A stretch of 64,000 nucleotides of DNA from Streptomyces sp. NBC_01233 (GTDB lineage Bacteria; Actinomycetota; Actinomycetes; Streptomycetales; Streptomycetaceae). A program made the position numbers and the translations under genes. The first letter of the stretch is position 1. Each line of letters begins with the position of its first letter. The stretch covers positions 8,784,501 to 8,848,500 of the forward strand of contig NZ_CP108514.1 in assembly GCF_035989305.1 (NCBI RefSeq), written 5' to 3'. The notes under the pieces are model-generated. The model was not told the DNA's origin and ran no database searches. It worked only from the letters and a program-made list of their open reading frames with translations. Below, piece after piece: positions 55,440-64,000 of this stretch.

Positions 55440-55714
55440 CCCCGCACCGTGCTGCCCGGGGCGCGGACAACCACGCCGTCATGGACCCGGTACCACCCGC
55501 GGCTGCCGGGTACGGCGCGTGACGCACTGCGGGAGGGCCTGTGGTCCCTCGTATCACCGGGACCACAGGCCCTCTCCGTCCGGCTCACCGGGGCCGGTCA
55601 GCGGGCTCCGCCTGCCTCTTCGACTCTGAACGGCGACACAGCCGACGGGGACCATCATCGGTGAGGCAGGGCGATCGCCCACCTCGCCTCCGTCCCGGCC
55701 CAGGAGATGACGAC
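55440..55714. other. Upstream region of pflB
   Basis: The stretch holds the inverted box pair at 55534-55573 and the pflB ribosome binding site; no gene is seen. Confidence 0.6.
55534..55573. promoter_or_regulatory. Inverted pair of boxes upstream of pflB
   Basis: AGGGCCTGTGGTCCCT (55534-55549) and CGGGACCACAGGCCCT (55558-55573) are copies of the island motif and are also reverse complements of each other, forming a 16-bp stem. It could act as a double regulator site or as a terminator after the dikinase remnant, 142 bases before pflB. Confidence 0.65.
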
Positions 55715-57982
55715 ATGACTGTGACCGTCCAGCACCCTGCCGACACCAGCCGCAGGGTCACCCCGTGGCGCGGCTTCACCGGTGATGAGTGGCAGCGACA
55801 CATCGACGTCCGTTCTTTCATCCAGAGCAACTACACGCCCTACGAGGGCGATGCCGCATTCCTTGCCGGTCCCACTGAGCGCACCCGCACTGTGTGGAAG
55901 ACCGTCACCGCGCTTTTCCCGGAGGAACGCCGCAAGGGTGTGCTCGACGTGGACGTCGCCACGCCGTCCACCATCACCTCCCACGCGCCCGGCTACATCG
56001 ACCGCGACCGGGAGCTGATCGTCGGGTTGCAGACCGATGCTCCGCTGAAGCGGGCCATCGTGCCCAACGGCGGGCTGCGGATGGTGGACAACGCGCTGCG
56101 CGCGTACGGCTTCGCACCTGATCCGTTCGTCACCAAGGTCTTCGGCACGTACCGCAGGACCCACAACGACGGTGTCTTCGACGCCTACACCCCCGACATG
56201 CTGTGCGCCCGCAAGGCCGGCATCATCACCGGCCTGCCAGACGCCTACGGGCGAGGCCGCATCATCGGCGACTACCGCCGCGTCGCGCTGTACGGAACCG
56301 CCCGGCTGATCGAGGCCAAGCACGCCGAGCGGACCCGGCTGGACGAGACCCCGTCCACGGCCGACGTGATCCGCGACCGCGAGGAACTGGCCGAGCAGAT
56401 CAGGGCACTGGGCGAGCTGGAACGCATGGCCGCCTCCTACGGCTGCGACGTGTCCCGTCCCGCGGCCACCGCGCACGAGGCCATCCAATGGCTCTACCTC
56501 GGCTTCCTCGCCGCCGTGAAGGAGCAGAACGGCGCGGCGATGTCCCTGGGCCGCACCTCCACCTTCCTGGACGTGTACCTCCAGCGTGACCTCGACGAAG
56601 AGGCCATCGACGAGAGCCGCGCCCAGGAACTCATCGACGACTTCGTGATCAAGCTGCGGATCGTGCGGTTCCTGCGTACGCCGGAGTACGACGCGCTGTT
56701 CTCCGGCGACCCCACCTGGGTGACCGAGTCCATCGGCGGCATCGGAGAGGACGGCCGCCCCCTGGTCACCCGCACATCCTTCCGCCTTCTCCAGACCCTG
56801 TACAACCTCGGCCCCGCCCCGGAGCCCAACCTGACCGTGCTGTGGTCCCCACGGCTGCCGGAGGGCTTCAAGCAGTTCTGCGCCCAGACGTCCATCGACA
56901 CCAGCTCCATCCAGTACGAGTCCGACGACCTCCTTCGCCCCCGCACCGGCGACGACACCGCGATCGCCTGCTGCGTCTCCGCGATGGCGGTGGGCAAGCA
57001 GATGCAATTCTTCGGTGCCCGTGTGAACCTGGCCAAGGCGTTGCTGTACGCCATCAACGGCGGCCGCGACGAGATGAACGGCGAGCAGGTCGCCCCGGCG
57101 ACGGCCCCGCTGACCGGCGAGCAGCTCGACTACGCCGATGTGGCCAGCGCGTACGACCGCATGCTGGACTGGCTCGCCGCGACCTACGTCAACGCGCTCA
57201 ACGTGATCCACTACATGCACGACAAGTACGCCTACGAGCGCATCGAGATGGCCCTGCACGACCACCCGGTCCACCGCACGATGGCCTGTGGCATCGCGGG
57301 GCTGTCCGTGGCGACCGACAGCCTCTCGGCCATCAAGCACGCCCGTGTCAAGGTCATTCGGGATGCCTCCGGGCTCGCCGTCGACTACCACGTCGAAGGC
57401 GACTACCCGGCCTACGGCAACGACGACGACCGCGCCGACAGCATCGCGGTCGACCTGGTCCGCTCCTTCATGGCCAAGGTACGCCGCCACCCGGCTTACC
57501 GGGGTGCCGAGCACACGCAGTCGGTGCTCACCATCACCTCCAACGTCGTCTACGGCAAGCACACCGGCAACACCCCCGACGGCCGCCGTGCGGGTACGCC
57601 GTTCGCCCCGGGCGCCAACCCGATGAACGGACGTGACCGACACGGGATGGCGGCATCGGCGCTGTCGGTCGCGAAGATTCCGTATGACCAGGCCCGCGAC
57701 GGCATCTCCCTGACGTCCACCATCACCCCGGAGGGCCTGGGGCACGAGCCGACCGAACGTGCGGGGCACCTCGTCGGAATCCTCGACGCCTACACCACCG
57801 AAGGCGGTTTCCACATGAACGTCAACGTCCTCGACCGCGCCACGCTCGAGGACGCCATGGAGCACCCGGACGACTACCCGGACCTGACCATCCGAGTCTC
57901 CGGCTACGCCGTCAACTTCGTCCGCCTCACGCGCGAACAGCAACTCGACGTCATCAACCGTACGTTCCACGGTGCGCGATGA
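55715..57982 (+). CDS. pflB: Pyruvate formate-lyase
   Basis: This 755-residue glycyl radical enzyme turns pyruvate and CoA into acetyl-CoA and formate. The adjacent active-site cysteines are C419-C420 (IACCVSAM) and the radical glycine is G730 (RVSGYAVNF), close to the positions in the E. coli enzyme (C418-C419, G734). The radical is destroyed by oxygen, so the enzyme works only without air. ATG 55715 follows CAGGAGATGA. The activase gene overlaps its stop (ATGA). This sits upstream of AdhE in the metabolic route. Confidence 0.96.
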   Translation: MTVTVQHPADTSRRVTPWRGFTGDEWQRHIDVRSFIQSNYTPYEGDAAFLAGPTERTRTVWKTVTALFPEERRKGVLDVDVATPSTITSHAPGYIDRDRELIVGLQTDAPLKRAIVPNGGLRMVDNALRAYGFAPDPFVTKVFGTYRRTHNDGVFDAYTPDMLCARKAGIITGLPDAYGRGRIIGDYRRVALYGTARLIEAKHAERTRLDETPSTADVIRDREELAEQIRALGELERMAASYGCDVSRPAATAHEAIQWLYLGFLAAVKEQNGAAMSLGRTSTFLDVYLQRDLDEEAIDESRAQELIDDFVIKLRIVRFLRTPEYDALFSGDPTWVTESIGGIGEDGRPLVTRTSFRLLQTLYNLGPAPEPNLTVLWSPRLPEGFKQFCAQTSIDTSSIQYESDDLLRPRTGDDTAIACCVSAMAVGKQMQFFGARVNLAKALLYAINGGRDEMNGEQVAPATAPLTGEQLDYADVASAYDRMLDWLAATYVNALNVIHYMHDKYAYERIEMALHDHPVHRTMACGIAGLSVATDSLSAIKHARVKVIRDASGLAVDYHVEGDYPAYGNDDDRADSIAVDLVRSFMAKVRRHPAYRGAEHTQSVLTITSNVVYGKHTGNTPDGRRAGTPFAPGANPMNGRDRHGMAASALSVAKIPYDQARDGISLTSTITPEGLGHEPTERAGHLVGILDAYTTEGGFHMNVNVLDRATLEDAMEHPDDYPDLTIRVSGYAVNFVRLTREQQLDVINRTFHGAR

Positions 57983-58707
57983 CCACGGGCCGCATCCACT
58001 CCTGGGACCTGTCTACCGGCGTGGACGGGCCCGGCACCCGGTTCGTCCTCTTCCTCAGCGGCTGTCAGCTGCGCTGCTTGTACTGCGCCAACCCCGACAC
58101 CTGGCACATGCGCGACGGGCAGCCGGTCACCGTGGACGAAGTGGTCGGACGCATCGAGCGGTACCGGCGGTTCACCGCCTTGGCCGGTGGAGGAGTGACG
58201 CTGACCGGAGGCGAGCCCCTGCTCCAATCAGCCTTCACCGCCGAGGTGTTCCGACGCTGCAAGGAGCTCGGCCTGCACACCGCACTGGACACCTCCGGCG
58301 CCCTCGGTACTCGGGCCGACGACGCGCTCCTGGCCGATACCGACCTGGTCCTGCTCGACATCAAGTCCTTCGACGCCGGCGTCTACCGGCGCCTGACCGG
58401 CGGCCGTCTCGCGCCCACCCTCAGCTTCGCCACCCGGCTGAACCGTCTCGGCGTCCCGACCTGGATCCGCTACGTCCTGGTCCCCGGCTGGACCGACGAT
58501 CCAGCTGCCATCGATGGGCTGGGCCGCGTCCTCGCGGAACTGGACAACGTCGACCGCGTCGACGTCCTGCCTTTCCACAAACTCGGTGCCCACAAGTACG
58601 ACTCGCTCGGCATCCCCTTCCCGCTCCGCGACAACCCGGTTCCGGACGCCGCACTGGTCGAGCGCGTTCGCGACCGGTTCCGGGCGCACGGCTTGCGGGC
58701 ACACTGA
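57979..58707 (+). CDS. pflA: Pyruvate formate-lyase activating enzyme
   Basis: This 242-residue radical SAM enzyme places the glycyl radical on PFL. The 4Fe-4S motif CxxxCxxC appears as CQLRCLYC (about residues 29-36), followed by the GGEP motif ([10 protein letters not shown]) that holds SAM. The ATG overlaps the pflB stop, so the pair is made together. Length equals the E. coli protein. Confidence 0.95.
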   Translation: MTTGRIHSWDLSTGVDGPGTRFVLFLSGCQLRCLYCANPDTWHMRDGQPVTVDEVVGRIERYRRFTALAGGGVTLTGGEPLLQSAFTAEVFRRCKELGLHTALDTSGALGTRADDALLADTDLVLLDIKSFDAGVYRRLTGGRLAPTLSFATRLNRLGVPTWIRYVLVPGWTDDPAAIDGLGRVLAELDNVDRVDVLPFHKLGAHKYDSLGIPFPLRDNPVPDAALVERVRDRFRAHGLRAH

Positions 58708-58729
58708 ACCAGCCAGATGCGCATCCTTG

Positions 58730-59346
58730 CCCGCAGGACTTCGCCCACGACGTCGTCGGAATGGTCTGGAGCAGTGGTGGTGCCTATGCCACCTGGTGGA
58801 CCGCAAACCCCGAGGAGATCCACGGCATCAACTTCCTCCCCATGACCGGTGGTTCGCTGCACCTGGCCAGGGAGAAGCGCGAAGGTCGCCACGGTCACCG
58901 GGACCACGTACACCGACACCGGGCTGACCCCCGGCAGCGAGTACTCCTACAGTGTCAAGGCCCGCGACACCGCCAACCAGGTCGGTCCGGCCAGCGCCGT
59001 CGTGACCGCCACCACCTCCGGTGACGCTCCTCCGCCGTACGTCACGGGCGACACCTTCTACCCGCGGTCGGGCGGCGAGCTCGCCACCCAGGCGACCGCG
59101 ACCGGTTCCTCCGACACCATCCCGTCCTGGGCAACGGCCCGTCCGGCGTCCAGGTGGGCACGGGCTCCGTCCTCACCATCCGGTTCGCCTGATCAGGAGC
59201 CCGGCTCCGTCCCGGTGGGACACTCGACCGGCCGGGCCGAGCGCAAAGCACCGATCACTGGACAACCGGCATCCGGCGCAGCGGCTGGTCCTGGTACCGG
59301 ACGACGTCCTCTCCTGTACCAGGACCGGCCCGCGCGTACGCGCTCG
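58730..59346 (+). pseudogene. Deleted duplicate of the GH81 glucanase 3' region
   Basis: Three blocks match the gene at 18249-21344 almost base for base. Block one equals 19985-20131, block two (from 58877) equals about 20697-20949, and block three (from about 59131) equals about 21279-21490, including the stop codon and terminator hairpin. The parts between are deleted. The segment begins 22 bases after pflA. Confidence 0.9.
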
Positions 59347-59443
59347 CTGACCGGCCTCGGATCCAACGGACCCGCAATCGCCGCCACGGAGGCTGCCACA
59401 TATTCTGACGGTGCGTCGGAAGAGTCGGCGATCGGTCAGCGTG

Positions 59444-59519
59444 AGTCCTGAAAGACCTGCGGAAAGCTGACCGAACACGCGAATCGTTGTACGCTCCGGA
59501 GACCGCCCTTGACCTGCGT
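59444..59519 (+). promoter_or_regulatory. panD promoter region, copied at 10974
   Basis: CTGACC and, 17 bases later, TACGCT form a plausible promoter about 65 bases before panD. The same segment with changes is found at 10974-11049. Confidence 0.5.
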
Positions 59520-59556
59520 GAAGCAGGCAGGGAGCAGACATTTCGGGAGTTATTTC

Positions 59557-59976
59557 ATGCTTCGTACCATGTTCAAGTCCAAGATCCACCGGGCCACCGT
59601 CACCCAGGCCGACCTGCACTACGTCGGCTCCGTGACCATCGACGCCGATCTGCTGGACGCGGCGGACCTGCTGCCCGGAGAACTGGTCCACATCGTGGAC
59701 ATCACCAACGGGGCCCGGCTGGAGACCTACGTCATCGAGGGCGAGCGCGGGTCCGGGGTCATCGGGATCAACGGGGCCGCGGCCCATCTCGTGCACCCCG
59801 GAGACCTGGTCATCCTCATCAGCTACGCACAGGTCGAGGACGCGGAGGCGCGGGTGCTGAAGCCCCGCGTCGTGCACGTGGACGGCGACAATCGGATCGT
59901 AGAGCTGGGCGCGGACCCCTCCGCCCCGGTGCCGGGGACGGATCAGGAGCGCAGCCCCCACGCGGTGGCTGTCTGA
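59557..59976 (+). CDS. panD: Aspartate 1-decarboxylase
   Basis: This 139-residue pyruvoyl enzyme makes beta-alanine for pantothenate and CoA. The self-cleavage site is Gly24-Ser25 (YVGSVTID), which gives the pyruvoyl group; [11 protein letters not shown] and [14 protein letters not shown] are conserved. ATG 59557 follows CGGGAG. It may feed CoA supply for the PFL/AdhE route, but this gene is common and its closeness may be chance. Confidence 0.96.
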   Translation: MLRTMFKSKIHRATVTQADLHYVGSVTIDADLLDAADLLPGELVHIVDITNGARLETYVIEGERGSGVIGINGAAAHLVHPGDLVILISYAQVEDAEARVLKPRVVHVDGDNRIVELGADPSAPVPGTDQERSPHAVAV

Positions 59977-59991
59977 CGGGAGTCGGGGACC

Positions 59992-60387
59992 ATGCCGGAG
60001 AGTCACAGCGGCCAGAGCGGCCAGAGCGGCCAGAGCGGCCAGAACGCGCCGATCGAGTTCCAGGACGGGCGGAAGGCCGGGCGGCTGTTCGCCGTCGAGG
60101 GCGGGGCGGTGGTCGGATTCATCGCCTACTTCGTGCTCGCCGAGGCGCCCCACGCCCTGGTGGCGGTGCACACCGTCGTCGAGCCGGCCCATGAGGGCCG
60201 GGGCATCGCCGGGGGGCTGGTGAGGACCTTCTACGGGCTCGCCGCCGCCGAGGGCGTGCCCGTGGTGCCGCTCTGCCCGTACGCGGCGAGCTGGGCCGCC
60301 AAGCACCCCGACCAGGCGCCCGAGCCGGCCGCCGAGGTCGTGGCGGCGGCCAAGGCCCAGCTCGACTCGGACTCCGACCTCTGGTGA
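59992..60387 (+). CDS. GNAT-type N-acetyltransferase
   Basis: This 131-residue protein resembles the small YidJ/GtnA-like GNAT group (VVEPAHEGRGIAGGLVRTFYGLAAAEGVPVVPLCPYAASWAAKHP), with the acetyl-CoA loop EGRGIAGGL. Its N-terminus carries four SGQ repeats coded by a 9-bp tandem repeat (60007-60042). The stop overlaps the next start (GTGA). Confidence 0.88.
   Translation: MPESHSGQSGQSGQSGQNAPIEFQDGRKAGRLFAVEGGAVVGFIAYFVLAEAPHALVAVHTVVEPAHEGRGIAGGLVRTFYGLAAAEGVPVVPLCPYAASWAAKHPDQAPEPAAEVVAAAKAQLDSDSDLW
60007..60042 (+). repeat. Four tandem 9-bp repeats inside the GNAT gene
   Basis: The unit AGCGGCCAG is repeated four times and codes for SGQ each time; copy number could vary in frame. Confidence 0.9.
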
Positions 60388-61028
60388 CGGAACCGGGCCT
60401 GGTCCTGCTGCACACCTCGCCCGTGCACGTCCCGGTCTTCGACGCGCTGCGCGACCGGCACCACCCGGGGGCCGTACTGCGCCACCTGGTGGAGCCGGAG
60501 CTGCTGGAACGGGCCCGCGCCGAAGGGCCCCGGGCCGTGGCTCCGGCCCTGCTCGCGGCACTGGCGGCCTCGGGGCCCGCGCCCGTGCTCGTCACCTGCT
60601 CGACCATCGGGGCGACCGCGGAGTCGCTGGCTCCGGAGCTCGGTGTCCCCGTACTGCGGGTGGACCGGCCGATGGCGGCCGCGGCGGTGCGCACGGGCGC
60701 GCGGATCGCCGTACTGGCCGCCCTGGAGTCGACGCTCGCCCCGACCGCGGAGCTGCTGGCCGAAGAGGCGGTGACGGGCGAGCGGCGCGTGTCCGTCCGT
60801 ACGCACCTGGTCGCCGGGGCCTGGGAGCGCTTCGAGGCGGGGGACACGGACGGTTACCTGGCCCGCGTGGCCGCGGCCGCCGATGCAGTGACCGGCGCGG
60901 ATGTCATCGTGCTCGCCCAGGCCTCCATGGCCGGGGCCGCCGACCTGACCGCGAGCGCGCTCCCGGTGCTGTCCAGCCCGGCCCCGGGCCTGGCCGCCGG
61001 CCTGCGGATGCGTCCGGGGCCGCAGTAG
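60384..61028 (+). CDS. Asp/Glu racemase-like protein
   Basis: This 214-residue protein resembles the Asp/Glu/hydantoin racemase fold (VLVTCSTIGATAESLAPELGVPVLRVD with one active-site-like cysteine, and VIVLAQASMAGAAD where the second cysteine would usually be). With only the first cysteine present, it may not act as a two-base racemase. The GTG start overlaps the GNAT stop, so both are co-translated. Confidence 0.75.
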   Translation: MTEPGLVLLHTSPVHVPVFDALRDRHHPGAVLRHLVEPELLERARAEGPRAVAPALLAALAASGPAPVLVTCSTIGATAESLAPELGVPVLRVDRPMAAAAVRTGARIAVLAALESTLAPTAELLAEEAVTGERRVSVRTHLVAGAWERFEAGDTDGYLARVAAAADAVTGADVIVLAQASMAGAADLTASALPVLSSPAPGLAAGLRMRPGPQ

Positions 61029-61064
61029 GGGCGTACCCGCCGCCATCGCGGGAAACTGAACAAT

Positions 61065-61238
61065 ATGGGACGAAACATAGAGCAGACGCAGCCTCCGGTG
61101 CCGGGGCCCAGCCCGTTCCCCGACCCGGAGCCCATGCCGCAGCCGGTGCCGCCCGTGCCCGGACCGGTGCCCGAGCCGGACCCGATCCCCCCGCCTCCGG
61201 GGCCCGCGCCGATCCCCCAGCCGGGGCCCCTCAGCTAG
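61065..61238 (+). CDS. Small proline-rich protein
   Basis: This 57-residue frame begins MGRNIEQTQPPVPGP and is made mostly of PxP and PEP-type repeats, with 28 or so prolines. No family is recognised. It follows the racemase-like gene by 36 bases with no clear ribosome binding site (GGAAACTGAAC). It may be a real small protein or an open frame in repetitive DNA. Confidence 0.5.
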   Translation: MGRNIEQTQPPVPGPSPFPDPEPMPQPVPPVPGPVPEPDPIPPPPGPAPIPQPGPLS

Positions 61239-61266
61239 GCCCCCGGCCAGGGCGGCGTGCCGGACG

Positions 61267-62712
61267 TCAGTCCGTGCGGACCTCCGAGCGGTCGCCGCTC
61301 CAGAGGGTGTGGAACGAGCCCTCGCGGTCGGTCCGCCGGTAGGTGTGCGCCCCGAAGAAGTCCCGCTGCCCCTGGGTGAGGGCCGCCGGCAGCCGTTCGG
61401 CGCGCAGGGCGTCGTAGTACGCGAGCGAGGCCGCGAACGCCGGTACCGGGATGCCCTCGCCCACGGCTGCCGCGATCACCGCGCGCCAGTCCTCCTGCGC
61501 CGCGCCGATCTCGTCCGCGAAGCCCGGGTCCGCCAGCAGGCTCGGAAGATCCGGCCGGGCGTCGTACGCCGCCCGGATCCGGTCGAGGAACGCGGCCCGG
61601 ATGATGCAGCCGCCGCGCCACAGCGAGGCCATCGCGCCCAGGTCCACGCCCCACCCGTACTCCTCGCTGCCCGCGCGGATCTGGTGGAAGCCCTGGGTGT
61701 ACGAGACGATCTTCGACGCGTACAGCGCCTGCTCCACCTGCGCGGCGAAAGCCTCCGCCGCCTCCGGCGCGAGCGCGCTGGCGGTCGGCCCCGCGAGCCC
61801 GCGTGCGGCCGTCCGCAGGTCCGCGTGGCCGGAGACGGCGCGGGCGAAGACCGCCTCGGCGATCCCCGACACCGGCACCCCCAGGTCAAGGGCGATCTGC
61901 ACGGTCCAGCGGCCGGTGCCCTTCTGCTCGGCGGCGTCGGCCACGACGTCGACGTAGGGGCTGCCGGTCGCGGCGTCCGTGTGCGCGAGCACCTCCGCCG
62001 TGATGTCGATCAGGTACGAGTCCAGGCGCCCCCGGTTCCACTCCCGGAAGGTCTCCGCGATCTTCGCGGGGGAGTAGCCGGCGACCTCGCGCAGCAGGTG
62101 GTAGGCCTCGGCGATCAGCTGCATGTCGGCGTACTCGATGCCGTTGTGCACCATCTTGACGAAGTGTCCGGCGCCGTCGGGGCCCACGTGCGAGGTGCAG
62201 GGCGTACCATCGGCGGCCTTCGCGGAGATCTTCTCCAGCAGCGGGCCGAGCGAGGCGTACGACTCCTGCGAGCCGCCGGGCATGATGCTCGGGCCGAGGA
62301 GCGCGCCCTCCTCGCCGCCGGAGATGCCCACGCCGACGAAGTGGATGCCCTGCTCGCGCAGTTCCCTCTCGCGGCGCCGGGTGTCCTCGAAGTGGGCGTT
62401 GCCGCCGTCGATGATGACGTCGCCCTCCTCCAGGAGCGGGGCGAACTCGCGGATCACGGCGTCGGTCGGCTCCCCGGCCTTCACCATGACGACGATGCGG
62501 CGGGGGCGCTCCAGCGCGTCGATGAACTCCTTCGCCGACTCGGCGGCCACGAAGCTGCCCTCGTGCCCGAATTCCTCCACCAGGGCCGTGGTCTTGGCGG
62601 CGGTCCGGTTGTGGACGGCCACCGTGAATCCGTTGCGGGCGAAGTTGCGTGCGAGGTTGCTGCCCATGACGGCGAGTCCGGTGACGCCGATCTGGGCTGT
62701 GCTGGTGCTCAT
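61267..62712 (-). CDS. gnd: 6-phosphogluconate dehydrogenase (decarboxylating)
   Basis: This 481-residue enzyme oxidises 6-phosphogluconate to ribulose-5-phosphate with NADP+. The nucleotide fold is IGVTGLAVMGSNLARNFARNGF, the signature is VIIDGGNAHFEDT, and the active-site lysine and asparagine lie in HFVKMVHNGIEYADM. Length matches the long (hexose-monophosphate) form. The ATG at 62712 follows GAGCGCAACG, a weak site. Confidence 0.96.
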   Translation of the reverse strand: MSTSTAQIGVTGLAVMGSNLARNFARNGFTVAVHNRTAAKTTALVEEFGHEGSFVAAESAKEFIDALERPRRIVVMVKAGEPTDAVIREFAPLLEEGDVIIDGGNAHFEDTRRRERELREQGIHFVGVGISGGEEGALLGPSIMPGGSQESYASLGPLLEKISAKAADGTPCTSHVGPDGAGHFVKMVHNGIEYADMQLIAEAYHLLREVAGYSPAKIAETFREWNRGRLDSYLIDITAEVLAHTDAATGSPYVDVVADAAEQKGTGRWTVQIALDLGVPVSGIAEAVFARAVSGHADLRTAARGLAGPTASALAPEAAEAFAAQVEQALYASKIVSYTQGFHQIRAGSEEYGWGVDLGAMASLWRGGCIIRAAFLDRIRAAYDARPDLPSLLADPGFADEIGAAQEDWRAVIAAAVGEGIPVPAFAASLAYYDALRAERLPAALTQGQRDFFGAHTYRRTDREGSFHTLWSGDRSEVRTD

Positions 62713-62870
62713 CGTTGCGCTCCTGCGTGCTTCGGTGTGCTTCGGTGTGCGGGACTGCCGACGCTACCCCCACGCAGTCGCCTGTGGATCTCCTGACGGG
62801 CAACACACCGTCAAGTACCGCTGAGAAGCGCCCCGTTGCGCCCCTTGTCATGCCCTGTTCGCAACGTTAA

Positions 62871-64000
<1,130 letters not shown>

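Overview
The window is high-GC actinomycete DNA. The gene families (secreted glycan hydrolases, roadblock/LC7 proteins, an Rpf-like LysM/M23 protein, sugar uptake loci without a local ATPase, a rare TTA codon) point to Streptomyces or a close relative. I see no rRNA, tRNA or CRISPR array.

Layout. 0-4.2 kb: an MacB/LolD-type ABC exporter (permease cut by the window start, ATPase) with its PadR regulator, then a separate solute-binding protein. 4.4-9.8 kb: an alpha-glucoside use operon (GH13 glucosidase, binding lipoprotein, two permeases; the first permease carries an extra beta-sandwich domain). 9.9-11.7 kb: decayed gene fragments on the minus strand. 11.9-13.7 kb: a three-gene roadblock/LC7 module. 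14-18 kb: a HAD phosphatase, fragments and an unknown secreted protein. 18.2-21.3 kb: a secreted GH81 beta-1,3-glucanase with a LacI-type operator and a TTA codon. 21.6-25.4 kb: a truncated SWIM-protein relative, NhaA with a coupled small membrane protein, and a MerR regulator with another small membrane protein. 25.8-27.3 kb: a SulP anion transporter. 27.6-33.8 kb: accessory DNA with a broken serine recombinase, an ISAs1-family insertion sequence, an atypically AT-rich ricin-lectin gene, a broken tyrosine recombinase and orphan genes.

33.9-58.7 kb is a low-oxygen survival and fermentation island. It holds the arginine deiminase pathway with an antiporter, three tandem universal stress proteins, a long ribosome-hibernation factor, a CBS/BON protein, GAPDH, bifunctional AdhE, a DevS-like GAF histidine kinase, a flavin/F420-fold protein, a DevR-like response regulator, a deleted pyruvate phosphate dikinase, and pyruvate formate-lyase with its activase. 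The parts fit together: GAPDH makes NADH, PFL splits pyruvate to acetyl-CoA and formate, AdhE reoxidises NADH by making ethanol, and arginine breakdown yields ATP. A repeated palindrome of the form AGGGCC-N4-GGCCCT lies upstream of most of these transcription units and not elsewhere that I noticed. This is the best candidate in the window for a coherent, possibly under-described system: a DevRS-type regulon packed into one locus. An IS110-family element sits inside the island.

58.7-64 kb: a deleted copy of part of the GH81 gene, then panD, a GNAT protein, a racemase-like protein, a proline-rich peptide, 6-phosphogluconate dehydrogenase and the start of an Rpf/LysM/M23 secreted protein that runs off the window. 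Shared fragments between 11 kb, 21 kb and 59 kb show past rearrangement among these three places.
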